Shown in pieces: positions 12,287 to 20,692 of a stretch of 64,000 bases of DNA (its first letter is position 1; each line of letters begins with the position of its first letter). A model generated the notes under the pieces. The model searched no databases, had not been told where the DNA came from, and saw only the letters and a program-made list of their open reading frames with translations. Where the stretch lies: the NCBI RefSeq assembly GCF_024347335.1, contig NZ_AP025463.1:3556061-3620060 (forward strand), given 5' to 3'. The translations under genes and the position numbers were made by a program. Origin of the DNA: Vibrio celticus (GTDB taxonomy: Bacteria; Pseudomonadota; Gammaproteobacteria; Enterobacterales; Vibrionaceae).

Positions 12287-13204
12287 CTACCAAACTCGAG
12301 GCTTTAGGTAGTCGCTATAAAGCCGAGCTTCTGGTGAACCCGCTTGTGGTTCGTAGCGGTATTCCCAACGAGCCAATGGCGGCATCGACATTAATATAGA
12401 CTCTGTGCGACCACCGCTTTGTAGACCAAATAGGGTGCCACGGTCATACACTAGGTTAAATTCAACATAGCGGCCACGACGGTATAGTTGGAAGTCACGC
12501 TCACGTTCGCCATAAGGTGTCTCTTTGCGTCGTTCTACAATTGGTAAGTACGCCGCAGCAAAGCCTTCACCGACCGCCTGCATGTAAGCAAAGCTCTTAT
12601 CGAAACCCCACTCATTTAAGTCATCAAAGAACAAACCACCCACACCACGTGTTTCATCTCTATGTGGAAGATAGAAGTACTTATCACACCACTCTTTGTG
12701 CTCTTGATAAACATCGTCACCAAATGGCGCACAAAGATCTTTGGCTGTTTGATGCCAAGATTGGCAGTCTTCGTCGACAGGATAAAATGGCGTTAAGTCA
12801 AAACCACCACCAAACCACCAAATCGGGTCTTCCCCTTCTTTTTCTGCTATGAAAAATCGAACGTTCGCGTGTGAGGTTGGGATATATGGGTTTTTAGGGT
12901 GGATAACTAACGAAACCCCCATAGCCTCAAACTTACGTCCGGCCAATTCAGGGCGATGAGCTGTAGCTGAGGCAGGCATAGCCTTACCCGCTACGTGAGA
13001 GAAGTTAACCCCACCTTGCTCAAATACCGCACCGTTGGTCATCACACGAGTTCGACCACCGCCACCAAGGCGCTCGCCAGGCTCACGCTGCCATGCATCT
13101 TCTTCAAACAGTGCAGTACCATCAGCTTGCTCAAGCTGCTGGCAAATCGAATCTTGTAGGCTCAGTAAAAACTGTTTTACTGCTTCTTTATCAATTGCTG
13201 ACAT
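12287..13204 (-). CDS. hemF: Oxygen-dependent coproporphyrinogen III oxidase
   Basis: Aerobic haem pathway enzyme that decarboxylates two propionates of coproporphyrinogen III to give protoporphyrinogen IX. The 305 residues match the family (E. coli 299). Conserved stretches include ERLGGGGRTRVM, SVLHP-type VIHPKNPYIPTSHANVRFF, WWFGGGFDLTPFYP and KYFYLPHRDETRGVGG, which carry the active-site residues. It lies 19 bases after tsaC and probably shares its transcript. It is inserted between tsaC and aroE, which adjoin in E. coli. Confidence 0.97.
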   Translation of the reverse strand: MSAIDKEAVKQFLLSLQDSICQQLEQADGTALFEEDAWQREPGERLGGGGRTRVMTNGAVFEQGGVNFSHVAGKAMPASATAHRPELAGRKFEAMGVSLVIHPKNPYIPTSHANVRFFIAEKEGEDPIWWFGGGFDLTPFYPVDEDCQSWHQTAKDLCAPFGDDVYQEHKEWCDKYFYLPHRDETRGVGGLFFDDLNEWGFDKSFAYMQAVGEGFAAAYLPIVERRKETPYGERERDFQLYRRGRYVEFNLVYDRGTLFGLQSGGRTESILMSMPPLARWEYRYEPQAGSPEARLYSDYLKPRVW

Positions 13205-13223
13205 CTTTCTTCCTCTGCAGGGT

Positions 13224-13793
13224 TTAACCCTGTCTTAATATTTTCGACGTTTTTGCATCTCTAATTTCGCTTGGCTTCTCACGACCACCCGTTTGGCCTT
13301 CTAAAATAGCCACCAAATGTTGGCCAAGTTGCTGCTTAACTTCTTCAGTCGTCATACAAGGCGGTTCACCTGTCAGGTTAGCACTGGTCGAGGTTAACGG
13401 CTTACCGAATTCACTACACATTCTTTGAACTAAAGGGTGATCAGTCACTCGTACCGCGATGGAATCAAACTGACCACTTACCCAGTCAGTAACTTTGCTG
13501 CTGGTTGGCATGATCCAAGTGACAGGACCTGGCCATGTCGATTTCACTGTTGCCAACTGTTCTTCCGTCAATTGGCTTTCATCAATGTAAGGTAACAGTT
13601 GCTCGTAACTCGCAGCAATTAAGATCAACCCTTTCTCGATCGGTCGTTGTTTTAGGTCGAGTAATTTCTTGATGGCTTGTGGATTATCGGGATCACAACC
13701 GACCCCAAAAACGCCTTCGGTCGGGTAAGCAATGACTTCACCTTGTTGTAATGCCTGCAAAGTATGTTGAAAGTTATCCACGGGTTGCCTCAT
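13224..13793 (-). CDS. tsaC: Threonylcarbamoyl-AMP synthase TsaC
   Basis: Makes L-threonylcarbamoyladenylate from threonine, bicarbonate and ATP, the first step of t6A37 tRNA modification. The 189 residues form one YrdC domain. Typical motifs are the N-terminal YPTEGVFGVGCDPDN, KQRPIEKGLILI and the C-terminal PLTSTSANLTGEPP. The short form without the Sua5 C-terminal domain is the TsaC type. It is first gene of the tsaC-hemF group and is divergent from purE. Confidence 0.95.
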   Translation of the reverse strand: MRQPVDNFQHTLQALQQGEVIAYPTEGVFGVGCDPDNPQAIKKLLDLKQRPIEKGLILIAASYEQLLPYIDESQLTEEQLATVKSTWPGPVTWIMPTSSKVTDWVSGQFDSIAVRVTDHPLVQRMCSEFGKPLTSTSANLTGEPPCMTTEEVKQQLGQHLVAILEGQTGGREKPSEIRDAKTSKILRQG

Positions 13794-13888
13794 TAATTCA
13801 GTTATCTAACTCACTAAGTGTACAAATTATCATTCACTGTGACTAAAGCTATTTGTTTATAAAATGTATCAATTAACAACTTAGACTG

Positions 13889-13926
13889 ACGCAAACGTTT
13901 TCCTTAAGCAATTTTACCCGTATAAT
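13889..13926 (+). promoter_or_regulatory. purEK promoter with PurR box
   Basis: ACGCAAACGTTTTCCT (13889-13904) agrees with the E. coli PurR operator consensus at nearly every position. It overlaps the expected -35 zone of a TATAAT -10 box at 13921-13926, some 50 bases before purE. Repression by PurR with hypoxanthine or guanine is therefore likely. Confidence 0.85.
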
Positions 13927-13976
13927 GCGCGCAAAATATCTAATCACTAATTAAATCGTACCTGAAGGAGTTTGAG

Positions 13977-14462
13977 ATGACTGTCGGTATTATCATGGGT
14001 TCTAAATCTGATTGGCCAACAATGAAGCTAGCTGCAGAAATGTTGGATCAGTTTGGCGTGGCGTACGAAACAAAAGTGGTTTCTGCTCACCGCACACCTC
14101 AGTTGCTTGCAGACTACGCAACCAGTGCGAAAGAGCGCGGTATTAAAGTGATTATTGCTGGTGCTGGCGGTGCAGCGCACCTTCCGGGCATGGCGGCTGC
14201 TTTCACAAGCGTACCAGTTCTGGGTGTTCCAGTTCAGTCTAAAGCACTGAAAGGCATGGACTCTCTGCTTTCTATCGTGCAGATGCCAAAAGGTATTGCG
14301 GTAGGTACTTTGGCTATCGGTGAAGCTGGCGCTGCCAATGCCGGCATCCTAGCGGCTCAAATCATTGGTACACACAATGAAGAAGTAATGGCGAAAGTAG
14401 AAGCGTTCCGCTCTGAGCAAACAGAAACGGTACTTGCTAATCCAAACCCTGCAGAGGACTAA
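13977..14462 (+). CDS. purE: N5-carboxyaminoimidazole ribonucleotide mutase PurE
   Basis: Converts N5-CAIR to CAIR in purine synthesis (class I PurE). It has 161 residues with the N-terminal signature GIIMGSKSDWPTM, the VVSAHRTP motif carrying the active-site histidine, and the glycine-rich IIAGAGGAAHLPGM loop. A GAAGGAG site precedes the start. It is followed five bases later by purK, its usual partner. Confidence 0.97.
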   Translation: MTVGIIMGSKSDWPTMKLAAEMLDQFGVAYETKVVSAHRTPQLLADYATSAKERGIKVIIAGAGGAAHLPGMAAAFTSVPVLGVPVQSKALKGMDSLLSIVQMPKGIAVGTLAIGEAGAANAGILAAQIIGTHNEEVMAKVEAFRSEQTETVLANPNPAED

Positions 14463-14467
14463 TTCCC

Positions 14468-15598
14468 ATGCATGTTCTTGTGTTAGGCGCGGGCCAACTT
14501 GCTCGCATGATGTCCCTAGCTGGGGCACCGCTGAATATTGAAACTTCTGCTTTTGATGTTGGCAGCAAAAATATTGTTCACCCATTTACGCAAGCGATTC
14601 TAGGTAACGGCTTAGAAAATGCGATAGAGCGTGCGGACGTCATTACTGCTGAATTCGAACATATTCCTCACGATGTACTTGAGTTGTGTGAACGCAGCGG
14701 TAAGTTCTTACCGACAACAGAAGCAATCAAAGCTGGCGGTGACCGTCGCCTTGAAAAAGCTCTGTTAGACGAAGCAAACGTGAAAAACGCTAAGTACTAC
14801 GTGATCAACTCTCGCGAAGACTTTGACGCTGCAATTGCTCACGTTGGCTTGCCAATGGTGTTGAAGAGTACACTTGGCGGCTACGACGGCAAGGGCCAAT
14901 GGCGCTTAAAGACATTAGACAATGTTGACGCGACTTGGGCAGAAATGGCTGAGTGCATTGCCGCAACAGACAACCAAGCCATTGTGGCTGAAGAGTTTGT
15001 TCCGTTTGACCGCGAAGTATCACTGGTTGGTGCCCGTGGTATCAATGGCGAGATTCAAGTGTATCCACTGGCTGAGAATGTTCACACCGACGGCGTGTTG
15101 AGCTTATCAACAGCCATTGACGACATTGAACTGCAAGAGCAAGCAAAAACCATGTTCACCGCAGTTGCAGAGCGTTTGGATTACGTTGGCGTACTCGCGC
15201 TAGAGTTCTTTGATGTTCAAGGTTCACTGCTGGTGAATGAGATTGCACCACGTGTTCATAACTCTGGCCACTGGACGCAGCAAGGCGCTGAAACTTGTCA
15301 GTTTGAGAACCACCTACGTGCCGTATGTGGTATGCCACTAGGCAGCACTAAACTGATTCGTCCAACCGCAATGATCAACATTCTTGGTGAAGATACCCTA
15401 CCTGAGGCAATTCTTGCTCAAGGTGGTTGTCATGTTCATTGGTATGGCAAAGAGAAGCGTGCAGGTCGTAAGATGGGCCACATTAACGTGAGCGCTGACT
15501 ACAACGCAGAGCTACAAAGAGCATTGTGCTCATTGGCTGACATTCTTGATAAGCAAGCCTACCCTGCTGTGCATAAGTTTGCTGAGCAGATGAAGTAA
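14468..15598 (+). CDS. purK: N5-carboxyaminoimidazole ribonucleotide synthase PurK
   Basis: ATP-grasp enzyme that carboxylates AIR to N5-CAIR with ATP and bicarbonate. The 376 residues start with the Rossmann-like VLVLGAGQLARMM. The ATP-grasp domain shows VLKSTLGGYDGKGQW and the metal-binding EIAPRVHNSGHWT near residue 260. The small C-terminal domain is complete. It forms the purEK operon, ending at a strong terminator. Confidence 0.97.
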   Translation: MHVLVLGAGQLARMMSLAGAPLNIETSAFDVGSKNIVHPFTQAILGNGLENAIERADVITAEFEHIPHDVLELCERSGKFLPTTEAIKAGGDRRLEKALLDEANVKNAKYYVINSREDFDAAIAHVGLPMVLKSTLGGYDGKGQWRLKTLDNVDATWAEMAECIAATDNQAIVAEEFVPFDREVSLVGARGINGEIQVYPLAENVHTDGVLSLSTAIDDIELQEQAKTMFTAVAERLDYVGVLALEFFDVQGSLLVNEIAPRVHNSGHWTQQGAETCQFENHLRAVCGMPLGSTKLIRPTAMINILGEDTLPEAILAQGGCHVHWYGKEKRAGRKMGHINVSADYNAELQRALCSLADILDKQAYPAVHKFAEQMK

Positions 15599-15640
15599 GC
15601 CTACATTGGTTTATTGATATAAAAAGTTCATTGGATATAG

Positions 15641-15668
15641 AAACGGCGCTCATTGAGCGCCGTTTTTT
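15641..15668 (+). terminator. Intrinsic terminator of purEK
   Basis: AAACGGCGCTCA pairs with TGAGCGCCGTTT around TT and is followed by a run of seven T. Confidence 0.88.
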
Positions 15669-15703
15669 TGTTTCTGGTCATTCACTTACTGTGATTAACA
15701 TGA

Positions 15704-16273
15704 CTACTGAGATTGAATGTGATGACACTTGCGATCAGCACATTGTTTTTTGGTACCACTGGCTGTTTTCTTCTCAAGTAACAACGGGAACTGGCACTCT
15801 TCACAACGACCTATAACTGGTGGTTGGTTAACTGCGAACTTACACTTAGGGTAGTTATCACACGCATAGAAGGTTTTGCCATAGCGAGATTTACGCTCAA
15901 CCAAATGGCCTCTGCCGCACTCAGGACAAGCAACGAGTGGCTGCTCTTCAGGTTGTTCTTTTGGTTGATCCAAAGATTCGATGTGATTACACGTTGGGTA
16001 GCTGCTACAACCAATGAACATCCCAAAGCGGCCTTGCCTTAATACCAATTCGTTTTGGCATTTAGGACACGGCACCCCCAGCTCTTTCACCACGTGGCCA
16101 TCGTTTTGATGCAACGGCTTGATGTAATCACAGCTCGGATACTGTTTACAGCCTAAAAATGGACCGTGCTTACCATGGCGAAGCTGAAGCTCTCCACCAC
16201 ACTGTGGACATGGTTCATGCTCTAATGCATGTTCATGTGCTGAAAAAAGCTGATTATCAATCTTACTACTCAT
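15704..16273 (-). CDS. yrdD: Topoisomerase-type zinc ribbon protein YrdD
   Basis: 189 residues made almost wholly of four C4 zinc ribbons like those at the C-terminus of DNA topoisomerase I, each with two CxxC pairs (CPQC...CKQYPSC, CPKC...CSSYPTC, CPEC...CDNYPKC, CEEC...CADRKC). There is no catalytic topoisomerase domain. It is likely a nucleic acid-binding protein; the E. coli counterpart YrdD has no firm role. It lies between smg and purK, following the E. coli dprA-smg-yrdD order. Confidence 0.88.
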   Translation of the reverse strand: MSSKIDNQLFSAHEHALEHEPCPQCGGELQLRHGKHGPFLGCKQYPSCDYIKPLHQNDGHVVKELGVPCPKCQNELVLRQGRFGMFIGCSSYPTCNHIESLDQPKEQPEEQPLVACPECGRGHLVERKSRYGKTFYACDNYPKCKFAVNQPPVIGRCEECQFPLLLEKKTASGTKKQCADRKCHHIQSQ

Positions 16274-16285
16274 GACAAGCCTGTA

Positions 16286-16762
16286 TTAATGCAAGATACC
16301 TTGCTCTTTGGTGTACAACAGCTCTTCCATTTGCGTGTAAGCACTTTCATTACCCGGCACATTAAATAGCACCATTAAGATAATCCATTTCAGATCATCC
16401 AATTCAAATTCGTTGGTCTCAAGCCCCATCACACGATCAATCACCATTTCACGAATCTCTGTCGTGAGTACGTTGATCTGTTCTAGGAACAGTAAGAAAC
16501 CTCGACACTCCATATTAATACGTGAAATCTCTCGACTGGTATAAACACGCATCGAGGTATTGGAGCACATAGTAATCGCCGCTTGGTTGTCGGTATCTTG
16601 CAGTGCAGCAAGATCTTCTAACCAATGGAGGGCCTTATAAATATCATCTTGGTGAAACCCTGCTCGAAGAAGCTCATCTTCCAGTTCGTCTTGATCCACC
16701 TGCAATTCAGAATCGCTATGGATGTAGGTTTCAAACAAGTACATCAGTATGTCCATCATCAT
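16286..16762 (-). CDS. smg: DUF494 family protein Smg
   Basis: 158 residues of the Smg/DUF494 family (E. coli 157), all alpha and acidic, with the family stretches MYLFETYIHSDSEL, CRGFLLFLEQI and LDDLKWIILMVLFNVPG. Its function is unknown; the name comes from the neighbouring smf (dprA) gene. Three ATG codons stand in a row. The first follows GGGGAGAGG at a good distance and is kept. It begins two bases after the dprA stop. Confidence 0.9.
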   Translation of the reverse strand: MMMDILMYLFETYIHSDSELQVDQDELEDELLRAGFHQDDIYKALHWLEDLAALQDTDNQAAITMCSNTSMRVYTSREISRINMECRGFLLFLEQINVLTTEIREMVIDRVMGLETNEFELDDLKWIILMVLFNVPGNESAYTQMEELLYTKEQGILH

Positions 16763-16764
16763 AG

Positions 16765-17877
16765 CTAGCCTCTCCCCTTTCGAATATAGCCACCGGAAAC
16801 TGCAACAACATGCCCTGAGAGCTCAAGCTCTAAAAGCTGCATCATGACCTCATGCACAGGTATATGGGTTCTCTGTGCCAAAATATCAACGGGTGTCGCC
16901 TCTAATCCTACGTTAGCTAACAGCTGTGGAAATGGCAATTGTTCATTTTCACTCTTGTTCGGCGTAGGTTCGAACAAACTGGGCTGCTGATCTATGGACC
17001 AGTCTAACAGACTCTTTATTTCAATTAGAACATCTTGAGCGCTCTGTACCAAACATGCTCCTGCCTTAATTAGACTGTTGCCTCCGCGACTGGTTGGGTT
17101 ATGAATCGAACCGGGAAGTGCAAACACTTCGCGACCTTGCTCCATCGCATAACGCGCCGTAATCAGAGAACCGCTTTTCTCAGCCGCCTCAACAACAAGA
17201 GTCCCCAAAGACAACCCACTTATAATACGGTTACGCCGAGGGAAATGTTCAGGTCGAGGTTTAGCGCTTGGACGGAACTCTGAGATCAGCGCACCATTCT
17301 CACAAATTTTATCCGCTAGATTTCGGTGACGTGCAGGGTAAATGGAATCCAAGCCAGAACCCAATACAGCAAAAGTTTCCCCTCCTTTATCTAGAGCACC
17401 ATCATGAGCATAACCATCAATACCGAGCGCTAAGCCACTGGTGACAATCAAACCGTTTTGGACAAACTCTTTGGCGAAGGACTTCGCGGTTTGCAGCCCT
17501 TCGAGACTGGCGTTACGACTGCCGACCATAGCGATTTGAGGCTCAATCAGTTTTTCAACGTGCCCCTTAACGAAAAGCACGCTTGGCGCGGAGGCTGTCT
17601 CATTCAGCAGTTTGGGATAATGAGGGCAATTAGGGGTAATGATGTGATGGTTGGACTGCCTTGCTAGCCACGCTAAGCAAGCCTCCACTTCTCTAGGAGC
17701 TTGCTGTCTTAAGTAGGAGATCTGCTTAGCAGACAAACCAAGCGCTTGCAGTTGCTGACTTGAGTAACCAACAATATTCAAAGGGGAATCAATACTCAGC
17801 AGTCGAGAAAGGCGCTTGCCACCCAATTGCGGAACAAAACTTAGAGTTAACCAAGCACTCAGTTGTTGCTCATTCAC
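16765..17877 (-). CDS. dprA: DNA processing protein DprA (Smf)
   Basis: Cytoplasmic protein that binds incoming single-stranded DNA and loads RecA during natural transformation. The 370 residues hold an N-terminal helical/SAM-like part (1-85), a central Rossmann-fold domain (about 95-300, with VTSGLALGIDGYAHDGAL, LGSGLDSIYPARHRNLA, HFPRRNRIISGLS and ALPGSIHNPTSRGGNSLI) and a C-terminal winged helix (310-370). The frame is intact, in contrast to comM elsewhere in this window. Its start overlaps the stop of the LysM gene by 4 bp. Confidence 0.95.
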   Translation of the reverse strand: MNEQQLSAWLTLSFVPQLGGKRLSRLLSIDSPLNIVGYSSQQLQALGLSAKQISYLRQQAPREVEACLAWLARQSNHHIITPNCPHYPKLLNETASAPSVLFVKGHVEKLIEPQIAMVGSRNASLEGLQTAKSFAKEFVQNGLIVTSGLALGIDGYAHDGALDKGGETFAVLGSGLDSIYPARHRNLADKICENGALISEFRPSAKPRPEHFPRRNRIISGLSLGTLVVEAAEKSGSLITARYAMEQGREVFALPGSIHNPTSRGGNSLIKAGACLVQSAQDVLIEIKSLLDWSIDQQPSLFEPTPNKSENEQLPFPQLLANVGLEATPVDILAQRTHIPVHEVMMQLLELELSGHVVAVSGGYIRKGRG

Positions 17878-18965
17878 TCGGTGCCCTTAGCTTCTTCCTT
17901 CAAAGCCAGATCCAAAGGTGATACCGCCAGAATATCATTACTAACCGGTTTTGAGCTCTGAGTGATCAAGGCCAAGCTAAAATACTCATAAGGGCGAATG
18001 ACCATCAAACTACCAAGTGAGGTACTTGGCAGCTGCACCTTATCGCTCGCCGCAGACTCTTTGTAGCTGTATTCACCTTGCTTACCAAACACCACAGCTC
18101 CGCTTTCACTGAGCGTAAACATAGAGCCTTGGCGAAGATTGTCCTGTGAGCCTTTATTAATAACGATCACTTGATTCTTTGCGCTGTATTGGCTGCCATC
18201 TAATGAACCCAAGATATTAGCAAACTGCCCCGCAGCACTAGGCGCTGGATAAAATGTGGTTGAGAGCTTCACCTGATCAACGCCAAGTTCAGGTAACACG
18301 AGGTCATTAAGTAACACCTCTTGCAGTTGAGTCTCTATCTGTAAACTACTGAACTCAGCATCCACCTCTTTCAAGCGCGCCGTGGCGACCAAACGCAAAG
18401 AGGTAATACTCGCTTGAGGTTGTTGCCTTTGATAAGTCTCGACGGCACGGTAGATACCCCATTTTTGATGCTGCTGGTTTCCCGAAATAAACAATCGGTC
18501 TTCACCCGATAAGAAGCGTTTGCCATCACTGGTCCCTAACACTCGTTGCGCTGACTGGATATCTTGCTGCTCAACCAAGCGGTCAGATTGTAGATAAGGA
18601 AGAACCAATCCTTCATTGACGGTTGGCACCGCTTTCTTCTCCGAAACACGAATCTTAGGGCTCAGCTTGATGACCGGTTTAAGACTCAATACCGGCTCAC
18701 CATTAATCCAAACCAAAGACAGTTTATCTCCGGGGTATATAAGATGAGGGTTTTCTATCTCAGGGTTTACCTGCCACAACCTTGGCCATAACCACGGGCT
18801 ATCGAGATACATCGCAGATATATCCCATAAGGTATCACCCTTTACCACCACATACGCCTCAGGTGCGCCCTGCTTAATGGTTAAAGGTTGAGCGCTATTT
18901 TCAGCCGTAGCGGCGAACGAAAGCGAGGCACAAACAAGAGAAAAAATGGGAGAAAAATGACGCAT
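17874..18965 (-). CDS. LysM domain protein, probably exported
   Basis: 363 residues with a signal peptide (about 1-21, ending AATA) and one LysM module near residues 35-85 (VVKGDTLWDISAMYLDSPWLWPRLWQVNPE, shortened here to its two ends VVKGDTLWDIS and WQVNPE) that would bind peptidoglycan. The rest is a beta-rich tail without a recognised enzyme motif. Homologues with this layout lie next to dprA/def in many gammaproteobacteria. It heads the LysM-dprA-smg-yrdD transcript and is divergent from def. The precise role is unknown. Confidence 0.85.
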   Translation of the reverse strand: MRHFSPIFSLVCASLSFAATAENSAQPLTIKQGAPEAYVVVKGDTLWDISAMYLDSPWLWPRLWQVNPEIENPHLIYPGDKLSLVWINGEPVLSLKPVIKLSPKIRVSEKKAVPTVNEGLVLPYLQSDRLVEQQDIQSAQRVLGTSDGKRFLSGEDRLFISGNQQHQKWGIYRAVETYQRQQPQASITSLRLVATARLKEVDAEFSSLQIETQLQEVLLNDLVLPELGVDQVKLSTTFYPAPSAAGQFANILGSLDGSQYSAKNQVIVINKGSQDNLRQGSMFTLSESGAVVFGKQGEYSYKESAASDKVQLPSTSLGSLMVIRPYEYFSLALITQSSKPVSNDILAVSPLDLALKEEAKGTE

Positions 18966-19105
18966 GACCTAGGTTCCTTGGTCTGAATATATGACATCTG
19001 ATTTGAGAATTACCTTCAGGATGCTGTCATTTGACCTCTAAAATGTCTAGAATTGAGCCAACAAGGTTTAAGCTGTTTCGGCACAGTTCAATATTTCGAG
19101 TGTAT

Positions 19106-19618
19106 ATGTCTGTATTACAAGTATTAACATTACCAGATGATCGTCTACGTACCGTGGCGAAACCGGTAAAAGAAGTTACCCCAGAGATTCAAAAGTTCGT
19201 TGATGACATGATTGAAACCATGTACGACGAAGAAGGTATCGGCCTTGCGGCAACGCAAGTAGATTTCCACCAACGCATCGTTGTTATCGATATTTCAGAA
19301 ACACGTGATGAGCCAATGGTGCTTATCAACCCTGAAATTACTGAGAAGCGCGGCGAAGATGGAATCGAAGAAGGCTGCCTATCTGTACCAGGCGCTCGAG
19401 CTCTAGTACCTCGCGCTGCAGAAGTAACGGTTAAAGCATTAGACCGTGACGGCAACGAATTCACATTCGACGCTGACGACCTTCTGGCTATCTGTGTTCA
19501 GCACGAACTTGACCACCTAGAAGGCAAGTTGTTTGTTGATTACCTATCGCCACTAAAGCGTAAACGTATCCAAGATAAGCTAGCGAAGATCAAACGTTTC
19601 AACGAGAAACAAGGTTAA
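19106..19618 (+). CDS. def: Peptide deformylase
   Basis: Removes the formyl group from the N-terminal methionine of new proteins. The 170 residues begin MSVLQVLTLPDDRL, the family start, so the ATG at 19106 is chosen over an in-frame codon 75 bases upstream. All three motifs are present: GIGLAATQV, EEGCLSVPG with the metal-binding cysteine, and QHELDHLEG with the catalytic HExxH. It is followed by fmt, the enzyme that adds the formyl group to initiator tRNA. Confidence 0.97.
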   Translation: MSVLQVLTLPDDRLRTVAKPVKEVTPEIQKFVDDMIETMYDEEGIGLAATQVDFHQRIVVIDISETRDEPMVLINPEITEKRGEDGIEEGCLSVPGARALVPRAAEVTVKALDRDGNEFTFDADDLLAICVQHELDHLEGKLFVDYLSPLKRKRIQDKLAKIKRFNEKQG

Positions 19619-19655
19619 TAACCGCTGCTATTACTAAATTAGAAGGAAGCCTACC

Positions 19656-20603
19656 TTGAGTCAGTCTTTAAGAATTGTCTTTGCAGGTACTCCGGATTTC
19701 GCCGCCCGTCACTTGGCGGCGTTGTTGTCTTCGGAGCATGAAGTTGTTGCTGTTTACACACAGCCAGATCGCCCAGCAGGCCGCGGTAAAAAACTCACTG
19801 CGAGCCCAGTAAAAAACATCGCACTTGAAAATAACATTCCGGTTTACCAACCAGAAAACTTCAAGTCAGATGAAGCTAAGCAAGAGCTAGCTGAATTGAA
19901 CGCTGACATCATGGTTGTTGTCGCTTACGGCTTATTGCTTCCGCAGGTTGTATTAGATACGCCTCGCTTAGGTTGTATCAACGTACATGGCTCTATCCTA
20001 CCTCGCTGGCGTGGTGCTGCTCCGATTCAACGCTCTATTTGGGCGGGTGATAAAGAGACAGGCGTGACGATCATGCAGATGGATATCGGCCTAGATACTG
20101 GCGACATGCTAAGTATCGCGACGCTGCCTATCGAAGCGACAGATACCAGCGCATCAATGTACGAGAAGTTAGCGGGCCTTGGCCCTGACGCTCTTGTTGA
20201 GTGTTTAGCTGACATCGCTTCTGGCAAAGCAGTTGCAGAAAAGCAAGACGACGAACTTGCGAACTACGCGAAGAAGCTAAGCAAAGAAGAAGCGCGTATC
20301 AACTGGAGTGATGAAGCTGCGCATATTGAGCGCTGCGTTCGTGCCTTCAACCCATGGCCAATGAGCCACTTTGAAGCTGCTGAGAACAGCATTAAAGTAT
20401 GGCAAAGCCGTGTGGCCGAGCAAACTTCTGATAAGCCTGCAGGTACTATTCTGCAAGCAGATAAAACTGGTATCTACGTAGCGACAGGACAAGGCGTACT
20501 TGTTCTTGAACAGCTGCAAGTTCCAGGTAAAAAAGCCATGTCAGTTCAGGATATCTTGAACTCACGTGCAAGCTGGTTTGAAGTTGGTACTCAACTTTCT
20601 TAA
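19656..20603 (+). CDS. fmt: Methionyl-tRNA formyltransferase (TTG start)
   Basis: Transfers a formyl group from 10-formyl-THF to Met-tRNA(fMet). The 315 residues show the catalytic NVHGSILPRWRGAAPI with Asn and His, the SLLP-type loop and the family aspartate in LDTGDM. The C-terminal tRNA-binding OB-like domain is complete (KAMSVQDILNSR). Translation starts with TTG after GAAGGAAG; the protein begins MSQSLRIVFAGTPDFAA, as in E. coli. It lies 37 bases after def. Confidence 0.96.
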   Translation: MSQSLRIVFAGTPDFAARHLAALLSSEHEVVAVYTQPDRPAGRGKKLTASPVKNIALENNIPVYQPENFKSDEAKQELAELNADIMVVVAYGLLLPQVVLDTPRLGCINVHGSILPRWRGAAPIQRSIWAGDKETGVTIMQMDIGLDTGDMLSIATLPIEATDTSASMYEKLAGLGPDALVECLADIASGKAVAEKQDDELANYAKKLSKEEARINWSDEAAHIERCVRAFNPWPMSHFEAAENSIKVWQSRVAEQTSDKPAGTILQADKTGIYVATGQGVLVLEQLQVPGKKAMSVQDILNSRASWFEVGTQLS

Positions 20604-20692
20604 TCCGCTTTTAAAGCTGTTAATTCAGCTTAGAAAACCTTTACGAGGGCAGAGATGCCCTCATGTATTCAAATAAATATTCGGTACCCCTC